NCBI GenBank assembly: GCA_965206615.1
Contig: CBDBKI010000005.1
Span: forward strand, 2,604,001-2,668,000
Reading direction: 5' to 3'
Source of the DNA: VXNE01 sp965206615
GTDB lineage: Bacteria; Pseudomonadota; Gammaproteobacteria; Pseudomonadales; Azotimanducaceae
Length of the DNA stretch: 64,000 bases
Every line of letters begins with the position of its first letter. Position 1 is the first letter of the stretch. Position numbers and translations under genes: made by a program. Below the pieces are notes generated by a model. The model ran no database searches and had not been told where the DNA came from. It was given only the letters and a program-made list of their open reading frames with translations. Shown here one piece after another: positions 17,562 to 23,679 of the stretch.

Positions 17562-17583
17562 GGCGACGCGAGTTCGCGTCGCC
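17562..17583. terminator. Perfect hairpin downstream of the RAYT gene
   Basis: GGCGACGCGA (17562-17571), GT, TCGCGTCGCC (17574-17583): 10-bp perfect stem 31 bp past the RAYT stop. A smaller CGAGCG/CGCTCG hairpin precedes it at 17521-17538. No T-run, so it could be a REP-type structure bound by the transposase rather than a Rho-independent terminator. Confidence 0.4.
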
Positions 17584-17614
17584 GGGGCTGGTGCGCCCGG
17601 TCTGGCGAAGCGGC

Positions 17615-18520
17615 TCAGGCGGCCGCGCGTACCCAGCGGGACAGCGTAGTGGTCGGGGCGCGCTGGCGGTTCGAGGCCACCAGGGCGAGCCACGCTGTGG
17701 GATCGCGTAGACGGCCGGGCGGTGCGCGGCCCTTCCCCGCGGGCGCGTCGTGCAGGCTGCCAGCAGCCCACTCGACGTAGGCGCGGTGATCGCGCAGCGT
17801 CATGTCGAGTCGCCGCGCCGGAGGCGGTGCGCTGACGACCTTGCCGGCGCGGCGCACCAGCGGTGCGAGGGGTTCGTCGAGACGCTCGGGTTCCTCCGCG
17901 GCTTCCTCCAGCCGGCGCTGCAGCGAGGTGTGTTCGGGCGCATCGACCTCCTCCGCCATGCCGGCGCGCAGCGGGTTGAGGTCGTCGTAGGCCATGCAGG
18001 CCCACACGGAGCGGTCGCTGGGTAGCGCCTTGGAGCAGAAGCGGCCCTGCCAGAAGCGGCCGGTGCAGTCGTCCTCGCGGTTGGCGCGCCGTGCGATCGG
18101 CTCGTTCAGGCAGCGCATGAACCAGGACAGGTCACCGAGGCGGTCGCGCAGCACGGCGAGGCGCTCGGGGTCGTCGAGCAGCGTTGTGACGGCCTGCTCC
18201 AGCTCCTCGGGGTGTTTGGGCGGGTACAGGCGCAGCCAGCGGCGGGCGACCTCCTCGTCGGTGAACTCGAGGCGTTCCTGGGGTCGGTAGTCGGCGGTGG
18301 CGTGGTAGTGGTTGGACATCACGGCGTGGGCGTAGATGTGCACGGTGAAGATCTCGGTCAGTTCGAGCAGCCGGTCCTCGATCCAGCCGCGGCGGTGGGA
18401 CAGGTCGAGACCGGTGACGGGGTCCTCGCCGCACAGCATGGCGCGCCGGACGCAGCGCGAGCCGAGGTGGTAGAAGCCGCCATTTTCGCGGTCGATGAGT
18501 TGGGATCTTGGACGTGTCAT
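17615..18520 (-). CDS. REP-associated tyrosine transposase (RAYT), Y1_Tnp family
   Basis: 301-residue single-strand transposase of the IS200/IS605-like Y1 type, RAYT subgroup. The HUH metal site is H71-Y-H73 in HAVMSNHYHATADY. The catalytic Tyr is probably in ACMAYDDLNPLRAGM, a hallmark segment of RAYTs. FYHLGSRCVRRAMLC near the N-terminus and RFWQGRFCSKAL in the middle are also typical. ATG 18520 is chosen because conserved sequence begins at once (MTRPRSQLIDRENGGFYH). No cognate IS ends are visible; such enzymes are domesticated and act on REP hairpins with a GTAG or GGAG foot, exactly the structure scattered through this window. The C-terminal ~100 residues exceed the usual core. Confidence 0.85.
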   Translation of the reverse strand: MTRPRSQLIDRENGGFYHLGSRCVRRAMLCGEDPVTGLDLSHRRGWIEDRLLELTEIFTVHIYAHAVMSNHYHATADYRPQERLEFTDEEVARRWLRLYPPKHPEELEQAVTTLLDDPERLAVLRDRLGDLSWFMRCLNEPIARRANREDDCTGRFWQGRFCSKALPSDRSVWACMAYDDLNPLRAGMAEEVDAPEHTSLQRRLEEAAEEPERLDEPLAPLVRRAGKVVSAPPPARRLDMTLRDHRAYVEWAAGSLHDAPAGKGRAPPGRLRDPTAWLALVASNRQRAPTTTLSRWVRAAA

Positions 18521-18632
18521 TCGCGTATTTTCGACCGGGACGCGCCGGGCCCGTATCAGAAGACGCCCATGGAGGCTGTGCGAATCCGGCTCCGCTTGCT
18601 GACGGCAGAAACCTACCCGGAGCGGTCGGCCG

Positions 18633-18720
18633 CCAGATGGCGCCAGATGGTGGCGCCAGATGGGAGGCGCCAGATGGGAGGCGCCAGATGGGACACCCAC
18701 CCCAGAGTGGGTGTCCCATC
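18633..18720. repeat. Short tandem repeats ending in a perfect 14-bp-stem hairpin
   Basis: Imperfect tandem units of CAGATGGGAGGCGC (10-14 bp) from 18635 to 18690 lead into GATGGGACACCCAC (18687-18700), loop CCCAGA, GTGGGTGTCCCATC (18707-18720). This is the only place where the GGGTGTCCC family forms a full inverted repeat, so it may be the complete form of the element. Confidence 0.8.
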
Positions 18721-18721
18721 T

Positions 18722-18976
18722 GCTTGGCTCATCGAAGAGTGGCGCCGGGATGCCGTCGCGGAAGGTTTCGCGGAAGGCGTCGCGCAAGCCCGCGTTCTGC
18801 TTCGGCGGCAGACGGCGCGACGATTCGGTCGAGAGACTGTCGAGCGGATCGACGCGTTGCTTGCAGGCGTGACCGATTGGGACCGGTTTGGGTCGGTCGG
18901 CGAGTGGATCATCGACGCGCAGACCGGCGTCGAACTGACCGACCGCGTTACGGTGTTGGTTCGGCAGCGGCATTGA
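18722..18976 (+). pseudogene. C-terminal remnant of a DUF4351/Rpn-like protein
   Basis: About 84 codons starting directly after the hairpin: EEWRRDAVAEGFAEGVAQAR, then LLRRQTARRFGRETVERIDA, then GEWIIDAQTGVELTDRV and TGA. This pattern (alternating EG repeats, an RRFG motif, and a helix ending in a W..ID.Q segment) resembles the C-terminal tail of DUF4351-containing/Rpn-like PD-(D/E)XK nucleases. The nuclease domain is absent; the frame upstream runs antisense to the RAYT gene and has no such similarity. Likely a truncated gene. Family identity is a recognition by pattern only. Confidence 0.4.
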
Positions 18977-19536
18977 CGCACATCGGGCAGGTTGCTATGC
19001 AGGACGCGAGGCCGATTCGGGGCTAATGAGCCGGGGCTGGGCCCGGGGCGCCGCGCGGGCGTACGACCTCGGCGACGGCACCCCGCTGCCGGAGCGAGGG
19101 CTCGAGCTTGCGGGCGGCACCGGGAGGGCTCTGCCGGGGACAGGCACCGTGGGCTCGGCCAGAGGGTTCACCAGGGACACCCACCGGCCCGCCGAGACGG
19201 TTCCCCCTGCGGAGTGCAAGGCGTTCCATCCAAATGCGCATAAGTGCCGTTTCGTGTTGAAATAAATGGCTTTTTCTCCCGGTATAACGTGGCACGATGT
19301 GCGCCGTTTTTCTCAGTTGAACTCATCTCAGCCAGCGACGAGGGGTCGCCTATGGTGGCGACCACGGGGGCGAAGGGGTCGCGCCGCGTGTAGGCAGGCC
19401 ACGGCTGCGGTGCAGCCTTCAGAAGTCACCGGGACCTCGCCCGCGAGAAGCTGCAGGGTTGCAGGGGCTCGGGCCGGTGCGGGGGGCACTCAGGGGGGTA
19501 CAATTTCGGGTGTGGACACACGGAGACACTTCACCC
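18977..19536. other. Non-coding stretch between DUF4351 remnant and fic gene
   Basis: No gene is convincing here. It holds one GGGACACCCACC repeat (19174-19185), an AT-richer patch at 19240-19330, and a hairpin GGTCGCC-TATGGT-GGCGACC (19344-19363). A TACAAT box (19498-19503) shortly before the fic start could be a -10 element, although no good -35 is seen. Confidence 0.4.
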
Positions 19537-20553
19537 GTGGACTCTAGGACCGCTGCGAAATGGGTGCCCCTGCAAGGCATGCCTGCAGATGCGGGCACAT
19601 GGGCAATACCAGGCTACGAGGCGCTTGCCGAGGAGTGGACCACATGCCGCGCCGCCCTGAAGCGGGACGCGGCGGCCGGGGGGTTCTTGGAGTCTTGGCT
19701 GCGCGAGCGGGTGCGCGCGTTCGCGCTTGAGACAGGACAGATCGAGGGGCTCTACACCCTGCGCCGGGGTGTGACAGAACAGTTCGTCGCGGAAGGTTTT
19801 GCAGCGGCAGCGGGGGCACACACCCTTGAGGGTATCGACGACGGGGTCATTCGCGGGTTGCTCAATGACCAGGAAGCAGCGTATGACATGATGTTCAGGG
19901 ACGTGGTGGAAGGGCGCCCGCTATCGGCGTACCAAGTCAAGAGTTGGCACCAGCTAATCACCCGCCATCAGGACACGGTCGCGGGCATCGACGCGCAGGG
20001 CAAACGTGTCCAGGTTCCGTTCGAGACGAAGGGGCGCTGGAAGGAACGCCCGAACAACCCGGTGCGCCCGGATGGCGTCATTCATGAGTATTGCCCTCCC
20101 GAGCACGTCGATGCCGAGATGGGCCGCTTTTTCGAACTATACGAGGGCATCGCTGAGCGCGACTTCCCCCCCAATGCGAAAGCCGCGTGGCTGCATCACA
20201 GGTTCGCCCGGACACACCCGTTTCAGGACGGCAACGGACGCGTGTCAAGGCTCCTCATGGCATGGCCGTTCCTGAAGGACGGCTTGCCACCGCCGATCAT
20301 TACGACACAAGACAAGCCCAACTACGTTACCGCCCTGGAGGTGGCCGACCAGGGAGATCTCCGCGCTTTCTCCAACTACTTGGGCGCGCTTGCGTTGGGG
20401 TCGCTGACCGCAGCGGAACTGCTCGGTCGCCAAGCCCTCGCTGGCAACCTCAACCGCCCCGCCGGCAATGGGGGGCGGACAGTCGGTAGCGAGTACCTCC
20501 CTCCTGTCGAGGGCGCCAAGCCTACTGGCAAAGGCGGCGGGCCGAGCCCCTGA
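19537..20553 (+). CDS. Fic-domain protein, class II (N-terminal inhibitory helix)
   Basis: 338-residue Fic protein (from GTG 19537), predicted AMP- or nucleotide-transferase acting on protein hydroxyls. The catalytic motif is H227-PFQDGNGR-VSR, a perfect HPFxDGNGRxxR. An N-terminal inhibitory motif T66-GQIE70-G fits (S/T)xxxE(G/N), which places it in class II: self-inhibited, with no separate antitoxin expected. RPDGVIHEYCPPEHVDAEM before the core is typical of the Fic/DOC family with N-terminal Fic_N-like helices. The start is uncertain: GTG 19537 has GGAG 11 nt upstream, while GTG 19510 and ATG 19579 are alternatives. It stands alone among mobile and toxin-type genes. The target is unknown. 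Confidence 0.88.
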   Translation: MDSRTAAKWVPLQGMPADAGTWAIPGYEALAEEWTTCRAALKRDAAAGGFLESWLRERVRAFALETGQIEGLYTLRRGVTEQFVAEGFAAAAGAHTLEGIDDGVIRGLLNDQEAAYDMMFRDVVEGRPLSAYQVKSWHQLITRHQDTVAGIDAQGKRVQVPFETKGRWKERPNNPVRPDGVIHEYCPPEHVDAEMGRFFELYEGIAERDFPPNAKAAWLHHRFARTHPFQDGNGRVSRLLMAWPFLKDGLPPPIITTQDKPNYVTALEVADQGDLRAFSNYLGALALGSLTAAELLGRQALAGNLNRPAGNGGRTVGSEYLPPVEGAKPTGKGGGPSP

Positions 20554-20889
20554 CAGAGGAGGCTGCAGGTTTCGCTCCAGACCACGAACAAGCCGGACCC
20601 AGCGCGTTGTCGGGGCTGTCTGCTGCAACGAGGCGCATGGCTCAGGTGGCGCGTTTCCAACGGCCCCATGCCCCGCCGCACCAAATGTGAGGCGATTGTC
20701 AATCCGTTAGCAGCCCTTCTTAGAACAAGCGTGCATTTGGGAAGGGGCAGAACGCACATTTATTCGGAACGGATTTTGCGGAGTGGGTGTCCGTGACCGA
20801 GCCCGCCATCTGCGCTGACCCGCCGGGCCGGCGGAGTGGGTGTCCTCACCGAGCCAAGCCATAGCCGACCCCAATGGCGAACTTGCGGT
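20554..20889. other. Non-coding stretch between fic and the RES toxin gene
   Basis: No gene seen. Two near copies of GCGGAGTGGGTGTCC lie at 20778-20792 and 20831-20845, both with GGAG directly before the GGGTGTCC core. It separates the plus-strand fic gene from the minus-strand toxin-antitoxin pair. Confidence 0.5.
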
Positions 20890-21357
20890 TCATCCGCGGA
20901 GCCTCGGGTCGTAACGAAAATCCGTGATGGGACCGGTGATGATTGCATCGCGGTCCGGGTGGATCGGATTGACGATGAAGTTGCTTTCGCCTGGGACTAC
21001 GGCGCTCGGAACTTGCAGGATAACGGATTGCCTACCGACCAGCCACCGATCGCCGATCGCCCGAGTCGTCACACGCGACCCCGTTTCCCATCCCAGCGGT
21101 AACTCGTCCGGTTCGATGTGCATCACGACCGTTTCCGGGGGGTAGACGGACATCTTGCGGTAGGTCTTCAGGACGTCGAGACTGCCGAGATGCACCAGCA
21201 ACTCCATACCTGCGAGGGCGAGACTGTCGCCGAGATAGACCGCCGCGAGCCCGGGGCTGGTCCAGCGACCACCAAACAACCGCGCGCCCTCGCCGGACAG
21301 CATCTCTTCGTCGGTGTGGGCGAACTCCGGCGCCGACAGGCGCCAGCCAACGAGCAC
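20890..21357 (-). CDS. RES-domain toxin of a RES-Xre toxin-antitoxin pair
   Basis: 155-residue RES-family toxin. Members such as MbcT, ParT and Res are ADP-ribosyltransferase-fold enzymes that deplete NAD+ or ADP-ribosylate a target. The RES signature residues are visible: Arg in GWRLS, the GARLFGGRWTSPG segment with AAVYLGDS, Glu in AGMELLVHL, and Ser in VPSAVVPGESNFIVNPIHPD. The GTG start at 21357 overlaps the antitoxin stop by one base (TAGTG), so translation is coupled to the antitoxin. The order antitoxin then toxin is the usual one for this family. Length is normal. Confidence 0.9.
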   Translation of the reverse strand: MLVGWRLSAPEFAHTDEEMLSGEGARLFGGRWTSPGLAAVYLGDSLALAGMELLVHLGSLDVLKTYRKMSVYPPETVVMHIEPDELPLGWETGSRVTTRAIGDRWLVGRQSVILQVPSAVVPGESNFIVNPIHPDRDAIITGPITDFRYDPRLRG

Positions 21358-21905
21358 TAGCTGAAGACACCGTGGCGGAGCTGGCCGATCAGTTGCTCTA
21401 CCTCACGTCCACCCGTCTCCGTGGAAGCACGGCGCAGAGGCGTTTCGTCGCCGAACAGCCGGTGCGGGGTCGTCAACCAGCGCCCTGCGGCCTCCGTGTC
21501 GTCCGCCATCAGGCTGCGCGCCATCGCGACCAGTCGCGCAACTCGCACCACGTGATCCGATTCCGTCGGTGTCAGCCGCCCGCTCTTTCGCCGTCGGCCG
21601 AGCGTCGTCGCCGGTATGCCGATCACGATCGCAATTTCCTTTTGCGACACGCCGAGGGCGCGAACCAGACGCTCCAGTGCAGCGAACGGCAAACCGTGGC
21701 GCACCAGCGTCAGGATATCCGCGCCGTCCGACCCGGGCTCTGCGATCAGGGCCGCTGAACTCGGGCCCGGAGAGGAGAGGATTCCCTCGGGCGCCGGTCC
21801 CGCTTCGGCTGCCGAAGACATGGTTCGATGATCGGTTCCGTGGCGGCTCTCCGGCTCGAGAACGGACATGGGGCCGGAATGCGGCATGAGCAGCGGACTA
21901 ACCAT
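21357..21905 (-). CDS. Xre/MbcA/ParS-type antitoxin (DUF2384) of the RES-Xre pair
   Basis: 182-residue antitoxin. A middle helix-turn-helix of the Xre type (LVRALGVSQKEIAIVIGIPA then TTLGRRRKSGRLT) is followed by the C-terminal toxin-binding DUF2384 region (ESDHVVRVARLVAMARSLMA, then GRWLTTPHRLFGDETPLRRA). The first ~60 residues are a low-complexity Ser/Pro/Glu lead; a shorter product from an internal Met (MSSAAEAG) is possible. ATG 21905 is preferred because GGGAG lies 8 nt upstream. It neutralises the RES toxin and probably represses its own operon through the phased ACCATA sites at 21901-21939. Confidence 0.87.
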   Translation of the reverse strand: MVSPLLMPHSGPMSVLEPESRHGTDHRTMSSAAEAGPAPEGILSSPGPSSAALIAEPGSDGADILTLVRHGLPFAALERLVRALGVSQKEIAIVIGIPATTLGRRRKSGRLTPTESDHVVRVARLVAMARSLMADDTEAAGRWLTTPHRLFGDETPLRRASTETGGREVEQLIGQLRHGVFS

Positions 21906-21939
21906 ATGGGCATCTCCCTACGACCATAAGGGCACCATA
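21901..21939 (-). promoter_or_regulatory. Candidate operator: three phased TATGGT hexamers
   Basis: ACCATA (TATGGT on the minus strand) occurs at 21901-21906, 21923-21928 and 21934-21939, with spacings of 22 and 11 bp, so all lie on the same face of the helix. They straddle the Shine-Dalgarno and start of the antitoxin gene, the expected place for autoregulation by its Xre domain. Confidence 0.45.
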
Positions 21940-22019
21940 CGCGCGGTGCGTCACTCGCGCAACCGACAGTGCATCCCCGGCCGCTGGCCTCGACTCCGGT
22001 CCCCCAAGGCACCCGCAGG

Positions 22020-22200
22020 GGCCTTACATGGGGGCCTTACATGGGACACCCACCCGGCCCGGCACCCCGATGGCGCCCCCCGGGCGGAGTGGGTGTCCCT
22101 AAATCTTGGGGTGGGTGTCCCTAAGCCCTGCCTATTGGGGTGGGTGTCCCTAAGCCCTGCTAAGCCCTGCCTCTAAGCCCTGCCTAAGCCATAAGAGAAC
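22020..22200. repeat. Cluster of GGGTGTCCC repeats and CTAAGCCCTGC tandem repeats
   Basis: One GGGACACCCACC (about 22041) and three GTGGGTGTCCCTAA units (about 22089, 22112 and 22141) are interleaved with four or five copies of TAAGCCCTGCC (about 22124-22190). No gene fits 21940-22258; the last 60 bp before 22258 are AT-rich. Confidence 0.75.
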
Positions 22201-22258
22201 AAATACCAGCTAAATCAACTCGTTATGAGAACTTGTTGAATACACCGAGAAGAACCAG

Positions 22259-23431
22259 CTACCTGCCCAGGTCCCCGGACGGATCCGCCTTGGTGCCGCC
22301 GACGGCGCGTACCACCGCGGTCTCCCAGCCGCCTGGCTGAGTGCGCAGTACCTCCGCGACCGCGGCGCAGCGCCAGCGGTCCCAGTCGAGGCCGCTGGCC
22401 TGTGCGGCCGTCCACACGCAGCCCTCGAGCCAGGCGCGCTGTGCGTCCTTGGCCTCCGACGGCGACAGCAGCGTCGCCAGGCGTCGCCCCAGGCGGACGC
22501 CAGCGGCCGGTGCGGTCTCGACGGCCAGCAGCGCTTCGATCTGCTCGGCCAGTTCGGCGCGTTGCGCCGGCGTCTGCTCGTGTGGACGGACGCGTACCGA
22601 CCAGCCGCCGTCGGGCTCGCGTTCGATCCTGGCCGTCACGGGGCCCGTGCCGGCTCCGCTCTTGCGCCGCAGGAACATGGTCTCGCTGCCTTCGGGCCTG
22701 GCGGCTTCGCCGACCAGGGCGTTGTAGAGAGTGGTCGCCGGGACCTCGCCGGGACGCAGGCGGGCGGCGCGCCGTCTTGCGACCTCCCGGAGCGCGGGAT
22801 CGGTACAGGCTTCGGCGAGCCGGTCCGCGGCGCGTGCGGAGAATTCGTGCATCACCGGCCGCACGAGGTCGGCGAGCCAATCTTCGCCGAAGAGCACGGT
22901 GGCGTTGCGCACGGCCCGGGACACGGTGCCGCGATGGCACCCGATTTCGTCTGCCAGCGCCGACTGGTTCCGGAACACGCCGGCGTCGACCATGGCCTTC
23001 CACTGCGCGGCGTTCTCGAGGGGCGAAACCGAGGCGGTCCACTCGTTCTCGCTGTGCATGAGCGCCGCACACTGGGCGTCGGAAAAGGACGCTTCGCGCA
23101 CCTCCGCGCGCCAGGGCACCTCGGCGCGGCGGCATGCTTCCAGGCGCCGGACGCCGAAGATCGCTTCGACCCGGTGCGTATCGCCGGGTTGCAGGCGCCG
23201 GGCCAGTCCCAGCTGCTGTTGGCCGTCCCGGCGGATGGAGGTCGCCAGCTCCACGAGCGACCCCTCGTCCATGCCGGATCCGCGTCGGTTGTGAAAGCGC
23301 CAGGGCCGCACGTGCTCCGGCTCGAACGCCTCGATGTGCACCACGTCGACGGATCCGGCGGGTCCGGAGTCCGGTCCGCGCGGCTCGGGCGGGTGCGTTG
23401 TCGACGACGTGGGTTGGTGGTCTTGAGTCAT
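22259..23431 (-). CDS. ParB/RepB/Spo0J-family DNA-binding protein (orphan)
   Basis: 390-residue ParB-like protein. The N-terminal ParB/Srx fold has LATSIRRDGQQQLGLARRLQ and the nucleotide-site motif GVRRLEACR (GxRR). A degenerate second motif, SENEWTASVSPLENA, takes the place of ENxxR. A helix-turn-helix follows (NQSALADEIGCHRGTVSRAV), like KorB or plasmid ParB proteins. The C-terminal ~150 residues are Arg/Glu-rich and not recognised. The start at ATG 23431 is chosen for AGAGAGG about 9 nt upstream; it excludes an upstream extension that would run through the palindrome at 23466-23487. No parA neighbour is seen, so it may be an ICE- or plasmid-derived partition/transcription factor. The palindrome 35 bp before its start is the natural candidate target. 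Confidence 0.82.
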   Translation of the reverse strand: MTQDHQPTSSTTHPPEPRGPDSGPAGSVDVVHIEAFEPEHVRPWRFHNRRGSGMDEGSLVELATSIRRDGQQQLGLARRLQPGDTHRVEAIFGVRRLEACRRAEVPWRAEVREASFSDAQCAALMHSENEWTASVSPLENAAQWKAMVDAGVFRNQSALADEIGCHRGTVSRAVRNATVLFGEDWLADLVRPVMHEFSARAADRLAEACTDPALREVARRRAARLRPGEVPATTLYNALVGEAARPEGSETMFLRRKSGAGTGPVTARIEREPDGGWSVRVRPHEQTPAQRAELAEQIEALLAVETAPAAGVRLGRRLATLLSPSEAKDAQRAWLEGCVWTAAQASGLDWDRWRCAAVAEVLRTQPGGWETAVVRAVGGTKADPSGDLGR

Positions 23432-23465
23432 GCTGCTTGCCTCTCTGGGTTCGCCGGGACGTACC

Positions 23466-23487
23466 CTTGTTGTGCATGCACAACAAG
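23466..23487. promoter_or_regulatory. Perfect 22-bp palindrome upstream of the parB-like gene
   Basis: Half-site CTTGTTGTGCA followed at once by its exact inverted repeat, centred between 23476 and 23477. It lies 35 bp upstream of the parB-like ATG. It is unlike the chromosomal parS consensus. Either an autoregulatory operator or a partition-type site for the adjacent protein. Confidence 0.65.
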
Positions 23488-23516
23488 CCACGCCGGCTCC
23501 GAAGGAGAATCCTCCG

Positions 23517-23672
23517 ATGTGTGGATGTATCAAGGTAGGTCGGGACGGCGATACTACAGGAATGGGTGGCTGCCGGGAAGCAACCCGGCCGTTTCGAGGC
23601 GCAACGCCACACGTGGCGCGCCGCGCCGATCGGAACCGTAGCCCTCAGACGCCGCCAGGACGACGGGTCTGA
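23517..23672 (+). CDS. Possible small protein, 51 residues
   Basis: A short open frame beginning MCGCIKVGRDGDTTGMGGC with three cysteines and a basic, Pro/Arg-rich tail. AAGGAG (23502-23507) is placed 9 nt before ATG 23517, an excellent Shine-Dalgarno. It is divergent from the parB-like gene, with the 22-bp palindrome between them, and it converges on the regulator gene ending at 23680. No family recognised. The GGAG could instead be part of the local AAGGAGAATCCTCC inverted repeat, so its reality is uncertain. Confidence 0.25.
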   Translation: MCGCIKVGRDGDTTGMGGCREATRPFRGATPHVARRADRNRSPQTPPGRRV

Positions 23673-23679
23673 CTGTCTG

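Noticed and set aside
19026..19265. Small open frames between the DUF4351 remnant and fic
   Set aside because: No Shine-Dalgarno, no motif, and both strands are equally open in GC-rich sequence.
23466..23487. Canonical chromosomal parS site
   Set aside because: The sequence does not match the TGTTTCACGTGAAACA-type consensus; kept only as an operator or non-canonical parS candidate.
22259..23533. Longer parB-like protein starting at 23533
   Set aside because: The extension would be translated through the perfect palindrome and is Cys/Gly-rich without similarity; ATG 23431 has a good Shine-Dalgarno.
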